From Chroococcidiopsidaceae cyanobacterium YX2bin18 (GTDB lineage: Bacteria > Cyanobacteriota > Cyanobacteriia > Cyanobacteriales > Chroococcidiopsidaceae): DNA of 64,000 nucleotides. The notes beneath the pieces are model-generated. The model did not search any database. It had not been told where the DNA came from and saw nothing but the letters and a program-made list of their open reading frames with translations. Shown here piece after piece: positions 17,680-27,440 of the stretch. Every line of letters begins with the position of its first letter. Positions within the stretch are counted from its first letter, which is position 1. The stretch lies in contig JAUJND010000003.1 in assembly GCA_030446505.1 (NCBI GenBank), forward strand, positions 30,514 to 94,513, written 5' to 3'. A program made the position numbers and the translations under genes.

Positions 17680-18555
17680 TGTGTTTGACAAAATGGTAAA
17701 GGATCGCCTCAGATAAAGTAATACGCCATAAAGTTTACCAAATGCTACTTTTGGTCTTAATAAGATTAAAATAATTGCGTAGATAATTAGCCGAACTAAT
17801 CTTATTACTAAGAACAGCTTATTAGTATATCTTTCTAAGGTTAACAAGTAGCTGTAGGTACTATGCTTGATTTTCCTAAATATATTTTTATTAGTAATAG
17901 ACGAGGGACTATGAATTACAGTTAGCTGTTTAGTAACTGCTACTAAATGACCTTGATTAGCATAACGTCTGCAAAAATCGAAGTCCTCATAATAAAGAAA
18001 ATAAGCTGAATCAAATTGGGGGCATTCAGGAAATATCCGGAGATTAATTAGTAAACTACAGGCTGAAACCCAATCACAACAAATATATTCTGCATCAGAA
18101 TCAGTTAAATAGTCCTGATTTAAAATTGCCCCAGTTGCAGGAATAAATTTACCACCAGCAAACCAAACCTTATTGTTAGGAGTATAAATAACTGTGCCGA
18201 CAATTGAAAGTTCTGAGTTAGCTTTAAAAAATAAATCTACTTTATCTAAAACGGATTCTACAATATATGTATCTGGATTGATTAACCAAACAATTGCCTG
18301 ATTATCTTGGCTATAAATCCAGCTTAAACCTAAATTACAAGCTCTACCAAAGCCTAGATTAGCTCCTGATTCAAGAATTAATACAAATTCTGACTTAAGC
18401 AAATGAATAGACTTATCTTGAGGTGAATTATTAACAACAACTATTTTGTGAGGAATAGTCTTACTAGCTTGAATAGAACTGATTAACTGAGTAACTAAAC
18501 TTGTTGAATAATAATTAACTGTTAAAAAGTAAATCACGCCAGTTCGATTTGACAA
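17530..18555 (-). CDS. GT2-family glycosyltransferase, with fused GT4 N-terminal remnant
   Basis: Family 2 fold: YFLTVNYYSTSLV, VVVNNSP, LGFGRACNLGL, WLINPDTYI (metal-binding DxD-like), and YYEDFDFCRR as acceptor/catalytic block. This matches rhamnosyltransferase-type enzymes. The GT2 part ends near residue 290; the last ~50 residues (from NLSFLTTKPTGITT) are the start of the neighbouring GT4 enzyme read in the same frame, so the natural stop seems lost. The 5' end overlaps rmlA by 22 bases, consistent with one operon. Confidence 0.82.
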   Translation of the reverse strand: MSNRTGVIYFLTVNYYSTSLVTQLISSIQASKTIPHKIVVVNNSPQDKSIHLLKSEFVLILESGANLGFGRACNLGLSWIYSQDNQAIVWLINPDTYIVESVLDKVDLFFKANSELSIVGTVIYTPNNKVWFAGGKFIPATGAILNQDYLTDSDAEYICCDWVSACSLLINLRIFPECPQFDSAYFLYYEDFDFCRRYANQGHLVAVTKQLTVIHSPSSITNKNIFRKIKHSTYSYLLTLERYTNKLFLVIRLVRLIIYAIILILLRPKVAFGKLYGVLLYLRRSFTILSNTVLVNLSFLTTKPTGITTYATNLFPHLHCLNPTLLTSHIANSNCYPVPRI

Positions 18556-19610
18556 TCATCACCAATCAGGAAGCGTAAAGCTTTCGGGCGGCGGGGTGCA
18601 ACAGTTATCTGGGCGCGTTGACCAATCACACTATCAATAATGCGTTGATGAATTCTAGCAATTTGAGCGCCTTGTAAAACTACACTGTGTTCCAGGTCTG
18701 TATCGATCATTATTACTTGGTTAGCAATGCTACTGTAAGGACCAATGAAGCAGTTTTCTATATAGCAATCGCTACCAATTATGACTGGACCACGAATTGT
18801 GCAGTTAATTATTTGGGATCTAGAACCGATTTCCACTCGCCCGATTACCTGACTTTGAGCATCTACTTCGCCAAGTATTGAAGTTGTCAGGCAAGTATCG
18901 AGAATCAGTCGGTTGGCTTCTAATAAATCATCTTTTTTCCCAGTGTCTAACCACCAGCCTTCCAGATTACAAGCTGATACTTGCTTTTGCTGGTTTATCA
19001 GGCATTGAATTGCGTCTGTGATTTCTAGTTCTCCCCTGGAAGAAGGTTGAATACAAGCGATCGCCTGATGAATAACGGGGGAAAAGAAATAAACACCTAC
19101 TAGAGCCAGATTCGAGGCAGGGACTTGAGGTTTTTCGACTAACTCTAAAACGCGCCCGTGTTCATCTACTGTGGCAACACCAAAAGCGCTAGGGTTGGCA
19201 ACCTGACGTAGCAAAATCAGGGCATCTGGATCTGTTTCCTTAAATTTTGTCAAAAAGTGGCTCAAGTCGCCTTGTTGAATTAAGTTATCGCCCAAATACA
19301 TAATGAAGGGTTCATTACCTAAGAAGGGTTGGGCAATTTGGACGGCGTGAGCGAGTCCAGCGGGTTTGTCTTGGAGAATGTATGTAATATTTGCCCCAAA
19401 GTAATCGCCTGTTCCAGTTTTAGTTTGCACTTCTCCACCAGTTTCCGGGCTGATAATAATGCCGATATCGATAATCCCAGCAGCGACTATTTCTTCAATG
19501 CCGTACCAGAGGATTGGTTTATTGGCGACTGGCACAAGTTGTTTAGCCCCAGTGTAGGTGATCGGTCGTAAGCGTGTGCCTTTACCGCCGGAGAGAATTA
19601 GTGCTTTCAT
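18534..19610 (-). CDS. rfbA: Glucose-1-phosphate thymidylyltransferase, long form
   Basis: Makes dTDP-glucose, the first step to dTDP-rhamnose. LSGGKGTRLRPIT is the nucleotide-binding loop, then AKQLVPVANKPILWYGIEEI and YLGDNLI. The 358-residue length includes a C-terminal left-handed beta-helix, as in the RmlA-like long family of cyanobacteria and actinobacteria. The start overlaps the 3' end of rfbD by 29 bases. Confidence 0.93.
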   Translation of the reverse strand: MKALILSGGKGTRLRPITYTGAKQLVPVANKPILWYGIEEIVAAGIIDIGIIISPETGGEVQTKTGTGDYFGANITYILQDKPAGLAHAVQIAQPFLGNEPFIMYLGDNLIQQGDLSHFLTKFKETDPDALILLRQVANPSAFGVATVDEHGRVLELVEKPQVPASNLALVGVYFFSPVIHQAIACIQPSSRGELEITDAIQCLINQQKQVSACNLEGWWLDTGKKDDLLEANRLILDTCLTTSILGEVDAQSQVIGRVEIGSRSQIINCTIRGPVIIGSDCYIENCFIGPYSSIANQVIMIDTDLEHSVVLQGAQIARIHQRIIDSVIGQRAQITVAPRRPKALRFLIGDDCQIELA

Positions 19611-20490
19611 AAGTATGGGAGTATTCTGCCAGCATTTTTCTCAGTCCCTGTCGCCAGTGCGGGGGATGAGTTTCTAAAACCTTGGATATTTTCGCACAGG
19701 AGAGGACAGAATAGGCAGGACGCTGGGCGGCAGTGGGATAGTCGGCAGTTGCGATCGGGGTAACGCGCTGCACTTTAAGAGAAAAGCCGAGGTGTTGGGC
19801 TTCTTCAAAGATGGCAACGGCGAAGTCGTACCAGCTAGCAACGCCGCTATTTGTATAATGGTATGTCCCAGGAATATCTGGACGTTTTAGATGGGGAAGC
19901 AACTCGGCTACTGCATTTGCCAGGTCACCTGTCCAAGTGGGGCTACCAATTTGGTCGGTGACAACGCGGATTTCTTCACGCTCAGAACCCAACTTGAGCA
20001 TTGTTTTGACAAAGTTATTGCCATAAGTACCGTATACCCAACTAGTACGGAAGATAAGGTGGTTATCGCCGTTGTACCGAATTGCTAATTCACCGCCGAG
20101 TTTGGATTCACCGTAGACGCTGAGAGGGTTTGTTTTGTCAGTTTCCTGGTAAGGGTGGCTTTGGCAGCCATCAAAGACGTAATCGGTAGAAAAGTGAATC
20201 AGGAAAGCTCCTAATTTTTCAGTTTCTTGAGCCAGAATTCCAGGAGCGATCGCATTAACAGCTTTTGCCGCTTGGGGTTCGCTCTCAGCTTTGTCTACAG
20301 CAGTGTAGGCAGCGGCATTAATCACCACTTGCGGTTGAACTTCTCTGATTAATTGGCGTAGATTATCCGGCTGGATCAGGTCTATAGTAGGGCGGGCGAC
20401 AGCAATGACATTCGGGTATGGTGTGAGCGACTGTTGCAATTGTTGACCTAGCTGCCCTGTGCTACCGATAAGTAAAATTAATTGACTCAT
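19582..20490 (-). CDS. rfbD: dTDP-4-dehydrorhamnose reductase
   Basis: Last step of dTDP-L-rhamnose synthesis, NAD(P)H dependent. The Rossmann motif is GSTGQLGQQL. NAAAYTAVDKAESE is a family signature. STDYVFDG and YGESKLGGE hold the catalytic Thr/Tyr/Lys set. 302 residues is the full length. It overlaps rfbA; the upstream rfbC is broken and separated by a tnpB element. Confidence 0.95.
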   Translation of the reverse strand: MSQLILLIGSTGQLGQQLQQSLTPYPNVIAVARPTIDLIQPDNLRQLIREVQPQVVINAAAYTAVDKAESEPQAAKAVNAIAPGILAQETEKLGAFLIHFSTDYVFDGCQSHPYQETDKTNPLSVYGESKLGGELAIRYNGDNHLIFRTSWVYGTYGNNFVKTMLKLGSEREEIRVVTDQIGSPTWTGDLANAVAELLPHLKRPDIPGTYHYTNSGVASWYDFAVAIFEEAQHLGFSLKVQRVTPIATADYPTAAQRPAYSVLSCAKISKVLETHPPHWRQGLRKMLAEYSHTYESTNSLRR

Positions 20491-20546
20491 AAAAACCTCA
20501 CGGGAGCTTGGGAACCTAGCGTCTTTAGACCTGGGAGGAAAAGCGG

Positions 20547-20570
20547 CACGGGATACTTCAGTATCCCGTG
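20547..20570. repeat. Perfect 10-bp stem hairpin, left part of tnpB element
   Basis: CACGGGATAC-TTCA-GTATCCCGTG: a perfect stem with a 4-base loop, about 35 bases before the tnpB start. It is probably a subterminal structure of the element. Confidence 0.75.
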
Positions 20571-20603
20571 AATATTCTTGCTTGGATGAGTTATAATAAG
20601 CCT

Positions 20604-21728
20604 ATGATTCAATCCATATCTGTAAAAAGTAAACTTATAGTCCCTCCTAACATCCGTCCACAAATTGACGAGACGTTGGAAGGGTTTGCGGATGCTTGTA
20701 ACCAGATATTGGAAATAGCTAAAAAGGAGAAGTGCTACAACACAACTAAACTGCACCATCTGGTTTACAAGCCAGTACGCGCTGCAACAGGACTTAAAGC
20801 CAACCATGTCTGCCAAGCTATTCGACGGGTAGTTGGTAATTCCAAAGCGAGTAAACAAGTCCACGTTTTTAGACCCACTTCTATAAGCTTGGACGTTCGT
20901 ACATTTAAGTATGTGGAGGATGGGCAAACTGTAGGGATCACTCTGAAGTCTGGACGGGTTAACTTCAAGCTGTCTATTGGCGGGTATCAGATTGCCTTGC
21001 TTAGAGGACAAAATTTGACTTCGGCAACACTGAATAAAACTCGTCAGGGCGACTACTACATTAACTTTGTAGTTGAAATTGACACGCCTCCAACAGGCAA
21101 GACTCCGAAAGTTATTGGAGTCGATTTGGGTAGACGTGACATTGCCACTACAAGCTCTGGTAAGGCTTGGAATGGCGGTAAATTGCAAGCCACTTGCCCA
21201 AATTTAACAGTTAATCGTCGCTTCAAAGCAAACGCACTAGAGGCTCTAGACGAGTTCTCAAGAGGCTTTCTGGCAGAGAGCAACGATTTCAGAAAAATAT
21301 CAATCACACCATTAGCCGTCAGTTGGTTAACGAAGCTCGGGCATCTGGGTCTGCAATTGCATTTGAAGACTTGACTGGAATTAGGGACAGAGCAAAAGTG
21401 AAAGGGACTAATCAACGTCGCCAACACCATAGTTGGGCTTTCTATCAACTCAGGCTTTTCACAGATTACAAAGCAACTATTGCTGGAGTCCCAATTGTTC
21501 TTGTTAACCCGCTACACATCGAAGACTTGCCATTCCTGTATGCATATCGGCAATAGACTTGCTAAGTCTTTCAAGTGCGTGAACGTCAGATGTGGGTGGG
21601 CTGGAGATGCTGACCATAATGCGGCTAATGTAATCTCGCTTCTTGGGGGTTCCGTAATCAATCCCGAACGACCATTCTTGAGTTGCTATGCGCGCAATTT
21701 AGGTCTGGGGCAAAGCCCGTCTCTTTAG
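20604..21728 (+). pseudogene. tnpB: TnpB-family nuclease split over three frames
   Basis: ATG 20604 (MIQSISVKSKL) opens a frame that carries RuvC I (GVDLGRRDIATTS). It then goes out of frame near 21190-21300. A second frame (21323-21556) holds RuvC II (AIAFEDLTGIRD). A third frame (21480-21728) holds the zinc finger (CHSCMHIG...CVNVRCGW) and RuvC III (GDADHNAANV). All catalytic blocks exist, but at least two indels separate them. Confidence 0.85.
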
Positions 21729-21734
21729 AGCGGG
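21716..21734. repeat. Right-end hairpin of second tnpB element
   Basis: CCCGTCTC-TTTA-GAGCGGG: imperfect stem overlapping the end of the tnpB frame, in the position of the omega-RNA 3' structure. Confidence 0.55.
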
Positions 21735-21757
21735 AATGAAAGCTTACTGCTGTTGAT

Positions 21758-22340
21758 TCACTTAATCCTCTTTAACTTTAGCAAGGCTTGTAATTGAGGA
21801 ATACTATCAGGTGAAGACTTCGAAAACGTTTTCAGGAGTTGACCAGCTTTATCTTTACCAGAAAGTACGGGTGGGGTGGTGAGGCCAATTAATAGCTATA
21901 TCGGGATCATTCAAAGCAGACAGCGTTCGTGTTGAGGAGCGTAGTAATCTGTAGTTTGTAAAGAACTTCAGCTGCTGCTGAAATTACTAGAAAACCGTGA
22001 GCAAATCAGGGGGAAGTTGACGTTTGTTTTCCGCACTGAGGATGCAGCTTACCCGGCAAAGGTTGGGGAACTTTTTTGCGGATATCTACGGCGACATCAA
22101 AAATAGTGCCTGCGATCGCGCGTACCAATTTCCCTTGAGGCTGCTGAATTTGGTAGTGTAGCCCCCGCAAAACGTTCTGGGCGGAAGGAATGGTTATCTT
22201 GCACAAAGTTAACAGCCAGCCCAGTTTTTTCTATAAATGCTTTTTCGTTATAACTTTCATAGAAAAAGCCGCGATTGTCTCCGAAAACACGGGGCTCCGA
22301 TGATTAAAACATCAGCGACTTCAGTTGGCAAAATGTTCAT
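21758..22340 (-). pseudogene. rfbC: dTDP-4-dehydrorhamnose 3,5-epimerase, eroded
   Basis: The start ATG 22340 reads MNILPTEVADVLIIG. Later blocks in other frames read VNFVQDN, AQNVLRGLHYQIQQPQGKLV and RAIAGTIFDVAVDIRK (66-aa frame at 22006-22206). The end reads DPDIAINWPLTTPPVLSGKD and LQALLKLKRIK before TGA at 21758. The overall length (583 bases) matches the intact family, but there are four or more frame changes and an internal stop. The epimerase step of rhamnose synthesis must come from elsewhere. Confidence 0.85.
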
Positions 22341-22396
22341 TTCTCATTACACTTTTCATTAGTAACCTGATAGCAACATCTACTGTATCTCAATTC

Positions 22397-23063
22397 ATGA
22401 ACCAAGAAGAATATCTTAAAAAGCTTTACGAGAATCGTTTTGATTACAAACAAAGAAAAGCTAAACTAGCTCTTTGGAAAGTTCTTATTCAGTCTTTTTT
22501 ACAAAACATATTGCAGGTAAACTCGGTTGTTTTGGATATCGGTGGTGGTTACTGCGAGTTCATTAATCAAGTTAAAACTAGTCAAAATATCTTATAGACC
22601 TCAATCCTGACGCTAAAAATTTTGCAAATCCAGATATAAATGTACTTAATATTGATATATTAAACTTAAATGATCGTGATTTAACTTTTCCGCAATTTGA
22701 TCGAATATTTATTTCAAACTTCTTTGAGCATTTGCGTAATAAGAAGAATTAATCCAAGTTTTATTATTTTTTGTTTTTAATTATCTTAAACCTGGAGGAT
22801 CACTCCTAGTAATTCAACCAAATTTTAAGTATTCATCGAAGGAATACTACGATTTTATTGATCATGAGTTGCCAATTACCCTTATCTCTCTTCCAGAGAT
22901 GTGGAAACAGTTGGGTTCAAAATTAATGTACCCAAGTTTTTACCGTTTACTACAAAGGTGAGACCAGCTTCGCCCTGAGCTTTTAAAGCTTTATCTTAGA
23001 TTACCTTTTTTATGGTATTTCTTGGGTGGTCAAATGTTTGTTAAGGCGGCTAAACCACTCTAG
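22397..23063 (+). pseudogene. Class I SAM-dependent methyltransferase, frameshifted
   Basis: ATG 22397 gives MNQEEYLKKLYENRF and the SAM motif VVLDIGGGYCEF. After 22590 the continuation DLNPDAKNFANPDINVLNID is in another frame, then FISNFFEHLRNKK. After a further shift come NYLKPGGSLLVIQPNFKYS and a tail ending at TAG 23061. The gene is complete apart from two or three single-base indels. It is the only plus-strand sugar or lipid methyltransferase in the island. Confidence 0.8.
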
Positions 23064-23102
23064 CTGCTTGAGCATTGTAAATATCCTCAACAATAATACT
23101 CC

Positions 23103-24200
23103 TTAGACACCACAATATTTAATAAAACACTTTAAGACAAAATTGCACTGAGGATGGCTTCCGTTGTTAAATATCCATTCATGGATATCTTGTAGAGTTG
23201 CTTTTGGTGTAAGTGTGGGTCGCCATCCTGTTTTATCGATGACTTTCGATGAGTCAGTGATAAAAATTGGGATATCGCCAGAGCGTTCTTCTAGGTAAGC
23301 TTGGATTTGAGTAGATTTACCTGTAATTGCTTCGCACAATTGGGTAGTTTCGATTAGAGATAGGCTGTTACTAACTCCACCACCAACATTAAAGATTTCA
23401 CCATCCAGGTCAGTAAAATGCTCTAGTTGATAGGTAACTAGCCTTAATAAGTCTTTAACGTGCAGTAAGTCTCTAACCTGTTTACCTGTGCCACCAAAGC
23501 CAATATAGTTGAGCGGTTTTTGAAAGTAATGAGCAGCAACCCAGAGTACAAAAACACCTTGATCGACTTTGCCCATTTGCCACGGTCCTGTAATTACGCC
23601 GCAACGGTTGATTATTGCCTGAATACCATAAGCTTGCCTGTATTCTTCAATTAAAAGTTCAGAGGCTAACTTTGTAGTTCCATAAAGAGAACGATGACCA
23701 TTGAGGGGAAAATCTTCTGAGATACCTTTGTCTGAGACACCGGGAAGATCTTGAGTGGGTAAGATCGCAACTCGGCTAGGTAACTCTTGTAATTGCAGGG
23801 ATTTAAGAGCAGCAATTGGATACACACGACTGGTAGACAAAAACACTAATCGAGCCTGTGTAAGTCTTGCTAGCTCCAAAATGTTAATTGTACCCAGTAA
23901 GTTAGTTTGAAGCACATACTGGGGCGATGTGAACCCCGCTAACACGGAAGGTTCGGCAGAGCAATCTATAATAGTTTCTACATCAAGTACGCCTGGCTCT
24001 AGATCCGAGGGGGAGCGGATATCACCATGAACAAACTGAATACCTAACTGCTTGAACCGGGAAAGATTTAATTCCGAGCCGCGACGACGTAGATTATCTA
24101 AACAAATAATTTGCCATTGAGGATAGAGTTTTTTTAGACCAATTGCCAGCGAGCTACCAATAAATCCAGCTCCACCTAAAACTAAAACTTGATTAGGCAT
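23103..24200 (-). CDS. NAD-dependent epimerase/dehydratase (extended SDR, CDP-paratose epimerase-like)
   Basis: 365 residues. The Rossmann motif GGAGFIGSSLA is at the N-terminus, LDNLRRRG follows, and catalytic STS plus YGTTK (Y and K) are present. The LSRFKQLGIQFVHGDIR region resembles CDP-paratose/CDP-tyvelose 2-epimerases. Substrate unknown. The C-terminal ~20 residues (SHPQCNFVLKCFIKYCGV) look atypical and may be a frame-shifted tail. The start overlaps the upstream GT2 gene by 8 bases. Confidence 0.85.
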   Translation of the reverse strand: MPNQVLVLGGAGFIGSSLAIGLKKLYPQWQIICLDNLRRRGSELNLSRFKQLGIQFVHGDIRSPSDLEPGVLDVETIIDCSAEPSVLAGFTSPQYVLQTNLLGTINILELARLTQARLVFLSTSRVYPIAALKSLQLQELPSRVAILPTQDLPGVSDKGISEDFPLNGHRSLYGTTKLASELLIEEYRQAYGIQAIINRCGVITGPWQMGKVDQGVFVLWVAAHYFQKPLNYIGFGGTGKQVRDLLHVKDLLRLVTYQLEHFTDLDGEIFNVGGGVSNSLSLIETTQLCEAITGKSTQIQAYLEERSGDIPIFITDSSKVIDKTGWRPTLTPKATLQDIHEWIFNNGSHPQCNFVLKCFIKYCGV

Positions 24201-24978
24201 TCTGCTTTAATCCAACTCTATTTTTGCTTAGGTGGTAGTCCCCGCGAGAAAGATACTTCTCTAGCCAGGCATACAGGACAATAAATAGATAGCGGCTACC
24301 CATTTCTTTAATTTTTAGCTTAGAAACTCCTGTTTGGCGGTTATACCATTTGATAGGCACAACCTTATAAGAAAAACCTCTAACAATAGCTTTTAACGGC
24401 AGCTCTACTGTGAGGTTAAAATGGTGGCTAAGAATCGGTTGAATTCCATCAATAACTTCTCGACGGTAAATCTTAAAAGCATTGGTAACATCGTTGTAAT
24501 GTAGACCAAATATAACTTTGATGAATAAATTAGCTAAACGGTTTATATACAATTTATGTATTGGGTAATCAACTACCAAACCACCCTTAATAAACCGGGA
24601 ACCAAAAACACAGTCGTATCCTTCTTGCAACTTGCGATATCCTGCAACTAAGTCTTTTGGGTCATCTGAGGCATCTGCCATTACAATTGCTACAGCATCG
24701 CCTTTAAACTCCGCTAGCCCACGACGTACTGCGAACCCAAAACCATTGGGCGGCTGATTATTTACATATCGAACACTTTTGAATACTTGTGATAAGTTTT
24801 GACAGACAGCTAGAGTTGTGTCTGTACTATTGTCGTTGACTATCACAATCTCATGATCAATCTTTTGCTCTTGAAGGGTGTCAACAATATTACTAACAGT
24901 TCCATGTAGACAGCTTTCTTCGTTATGAGCAGGTATAATAACTGAAATTCTCACTACTTCTCCCTCCCCCACTTTCAC
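24193..24978 (-). CDS. GT2 glycosyltransferase, dolichol-phosphate mannosyltransferase-like
   Basis: 261 residues. SVIIPAHNEESCLHG, IVIVNDNSTD, VRRGLAEFKGDAVAIVMADASDDP (the metal-binding Asp block) and CVFGSRFIKGG define a DPM1/GtrB-type enzyme that loads a polyprenyl phosphate with a sugar. It lacks C-terminal TM helices. It is translationally coupled with the downstream epimerase. Confidence 0.88.
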   Translation of the reverse strand: MKVGEGEVVRISVIIPAHNEESCLHGTVSNIVDTLQEQKIDHEIVIVNDNSTDTTLAVCQNLSQVFKSVRYVNNQPPNGFGFAVRRGLAEFKGDAVAIVMADASDDPKDLVAGYRKLQEGYDCVFGSRFIKGGLVVDYPIHKLYINRLANLFIKVIFGLHYNDVTNAFKIYRREVIDGIQPILSHHFNLTVELPLKAIVRGFSYKVVPIKWYNRQTGVSKLKIKEMGSRYLFIVLYAWLEKYLSRGDYHLSKNRVGLKQNA

Positions 24979-25396
24979 CCCTATTTTAAAGATAGTAGCA
25001 TTTTCAAGCCATTTTTAGGATAAACAGGCTTACAGTTTAATAGGCTTTACGTTTACTCGACTTGTCTACAGTACGACCGAGCATCGGTGTAGCTGAATTA
25101 TTATTCAAAGCATAAATTAGAGCCTTCCCAAATTGGTATATGCCTTATTACTAAAGTATTTAGCAACATCTAATGTATATAACCAGTTTCAGTAATTGCT
25201 AAGGGCTTATTATTCAGAACGTAAGTTAAAAGCACCAGTTTATTTTAAGCTCATATTAAAAAATTACTAAACTTTGAAAAATATACTATTAATGAATCCT
25301 ATGAACTACTACAGGCGATTTAAAGAATGATGTAGTGATGGCAATTGTCTTAGTTAACTAGCTCTTCTACTAACTGATATTTGTATTAAACACTAA
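24979..25396. other. Intergenic region
   Basis: 418 AT-rich bases; no gene, repeat or RNA that I can support. Confidence 0.4.
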
Positions 25397-27436
25397 TTAG
25401 TCAAGGACAACTACTTCGATTGAGTTATTCAATTGGGTAGCCTCCTTACTTACAGAACTGTAAGCCCAACCTTTAAGAATTACTTTCCCAATTGGCAAAA
25501 CATGAGTACTGATTTTAGTATCCCAACCAGAGTTATTATATGCAGAATTATTTAATGCTTTGGCAACATCTGCTCTTTCCAAACTTACAGGAGCTACTGC
25601 AACCAAAGAATTATTATCTCCGTATGTGATAATAATGCTGTCTGCTGGTCTACCTTCATCAACTACAATAGCCCAACCAGTGGCAGTGAAAGAAGTAGCC
25701 TTTTGCACCTCGACTTTTTGTCCACTGGGGGTATTATTTATCGTATCAAAAAAACCAGTTGCGTAATTTGGAGCAGCTTTGAAGTTAATTTCTTTAACAT
25801 TAGGAATAATAAAGCTATCTGGGGAATTTGTTATTTTATGGCTACCATTAAGTTTAAAAGCTTTTCCTATATTACTATCAAAAGCCCAGGCTTCTACTTT
25901 AATAAGACCCTTCGAAAGCAGACTAGAAGAAAAAGCTTTCTGCCAACTCGAATTATGGTATAGTTCGTTTATTGAAGCTTTAGCAAAATCTTTACTTACA
26001 TCTCTCGTATCAACCACTGTAAATATAATAGAGTTACTTTCAACGTTGTCAATAGTAGAGTTACTCTCCACATTCTCATAAGTAAGAACAACTGAGTCGG
26101 CTGGTTCTCCTCTTTCTGGTAAAATAGCCCATCCTGAAGCAAAATCTACATTATCGTTTACTTTTATTAAAGTATCAAACGAACCATATGCTTCAGAATT
26201 CAAGTCATTAGCTCCCTTAATATCTTGAATTCTGCTACTTCTCACTAACCCCGGTTTCAGAAATCCTAAATTATCAAGAGCATCTACTGTAGACTTTAAA
26301 GTAACTACATCTGGATAAACCCTTGTTCTCAAGCATTCTTCTTGTTGCACAAAGTTTATAAATAACAAGCAAGATTTTATTTGTAAACGAGATGATCTTA
26401 AATCAGCCATTTTTTCAACTGCATAGATAGAAGTAGATAGGTGTAAAACTAAGAGAATTGCTCCTAAAAAAAATGTGGATCGAGTAAGTAATTGTTTATT
26501 GGTTGAGAAAAAATATTTTTTCTTGAGGTCGTCAGCAACAATTACTGTTAAGTAAATAACTGATACAGTTAGGTAGACAGAGAAAGTTGTATACCTTGAA
26601 TCAAGAGACTGTTGAACGCCAAAGCCTAATCTTCCACAAGTAGTTATTATTGCGCTAATAATTGTGTAAAATCCAATCGTTAGCCAAGCAGCCATACGAT
26701 GTAAAAGTGTAAAATCTCGTGAGAATCTTAACAAATAAACACATGAAGCTGAAAAAAGTATAATTAAAATTAAGCCTATAATTGGAGCAGTAATTAGGGC
26801 ATTTATGCCTTTGCCGAAGCTAAGTGGAGCACCTAGAAAAGACAAGAAGTAATGAATTGCTTGTTGTGGATGTACTAAAACTTCTGAAAATCTGGGATGC
26901 TGCGATGGCTTTTTGTAATTGTGAAAATAAACTACTTCGTTTAATATGAAATTTGCTATCCAACTAATGACTAACCACCTACTTTTATTCAACTCCTTTC
27001 GAGATTTGAGTGCCAGAACAGGAAACACCACAATCCAGCACAGTACTCCGTTAGCGAAGGAAAAAGTGCTAATTGTTGATAGTACCATTGAAATTAAAAA
27101 CTTGATTGTTGTTACCAATTTAGAGTAGGCGACTAATATGCAAGTTGTAATGCACGCAATAGGAAAGAATATAATCATTTGCATACCCCATAACCAGTTT
27201 TCCCCTTGGATGGGAGCAAATATAAGTAAATTTGCGATACTAGCTATTAATAACTTCTTTACTATGCCGCCACTAACTGTTAATTTGCTTAGGGAATAGA
27301 TATTAAGGGAAATAATACAGGCAAGTAAAAATGTAAATAACATTTCATACCTGACATCCCAGTGGGTCAGATATGCTAGAATAATAAATATAAACTTTGG
27401 GAAAAATAATCTACTTTCATTATGCTGCATCAACAA
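25397..27436 (-). CDS. Polytopic membrane protein with two C-terminal recurring modules
   Basis: 679 residues; no family recognised with confidence. Residues ~1-340 have about ten TM helices, with QHNESRLFFPKFIF near the start and SRYTTFSVYLTVSVIYLTV later. That layout resembles membrane glycosyltransferase-like or ligase-like proteins of polysaccharide loci. Residues ~395-525 hold a diverged copy and ~550-679 a good copy of the module shared with the genes at 27840 and 30296 (ASGWAILPERGEPADSVVLT; ATGWAIVVDEGRPADSIIIT). The current start is internal: the true N-terminus lies upstream in another frame (27441-27608). Confidence 0.75.
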   Translation of the reverse strand: MLMQHNESRLFFPKFIFIILAYLTHWDVRYEMLFTFLLACIISLNIYSLSKLTVSGGIVKKLLIASIANLLIFAPIQGENWLWGMQMIIFFPIACITTCILVAYSKLVTTIKFLISMVLSTISTFSFANGVLCWIVVFPVLALKSRKELNKSRWLVISWIANFILNEVVYFHNYKKPSQHPRFSEVLVHPQQAIHYFLSFLGAPLSFGKGINALITAPIIGLILIILFSASCVYLLRFSRDFTLLHRMAAWLTIGFYTIISAIITTCGRLGFGVQQSLDSRYTTFSVYLTVSVIYLTVIVADDLKKKYFFSTNKQLLTRSTFFLGAILLVLHLSTSIYAVEKMADLRSSRLQIKSCLLFINFVQQEECLRTRVYPDVVTLKSTVDALDNLGFLKPGLVRSSRIQDIKGANDLNSEAYGSFDTLIKVNDNVDFASGWAILPERGEPADSVVLTYENVESNSTIDNVESNSIIFTVVDTRDVSKDFAKASINELYHNSSWQKAFSSSLLSKGLIKVEAWAFDSNIGKAFKLNGSHKITNSPDSFIIPNVKEINFKAAPNYATGFFDTINNTPSGQKVEVQKATSFTATGWAIVVDEGRPADSIIITYGDNNSLVAVAPVSLERADVAKALNNSAYNNSGWDTKISTHVLPIGKVILKGWAYSSVSKEATQLNNSIEVVVLD

Positions 27437-27440
27437 ATCA

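Larger units (their letters stand above)
20500..21745 (+). mobile_element. Second TnpB-only IS200/IS605-type element
   Basis: It lies between rfbD and the rfbC pseudogene. Its left part has a perfect hairpin at 20547-20570 and its right part a hairpin at 21716-21734. It contains the broken tnpB at 20604-21728. Its TnpB differs strongly from the one at 15281, so it belongs to a separate lineage. Confidence 0.65.

Noticed and set aside
25560..26081. Several plus-strand frames of 68-108 residues at 25560-26081 and 27961-28287
   Set aside because: Antisense shadows of the recurring module. Their mutual similarity reflects the module repeats on the other strand.
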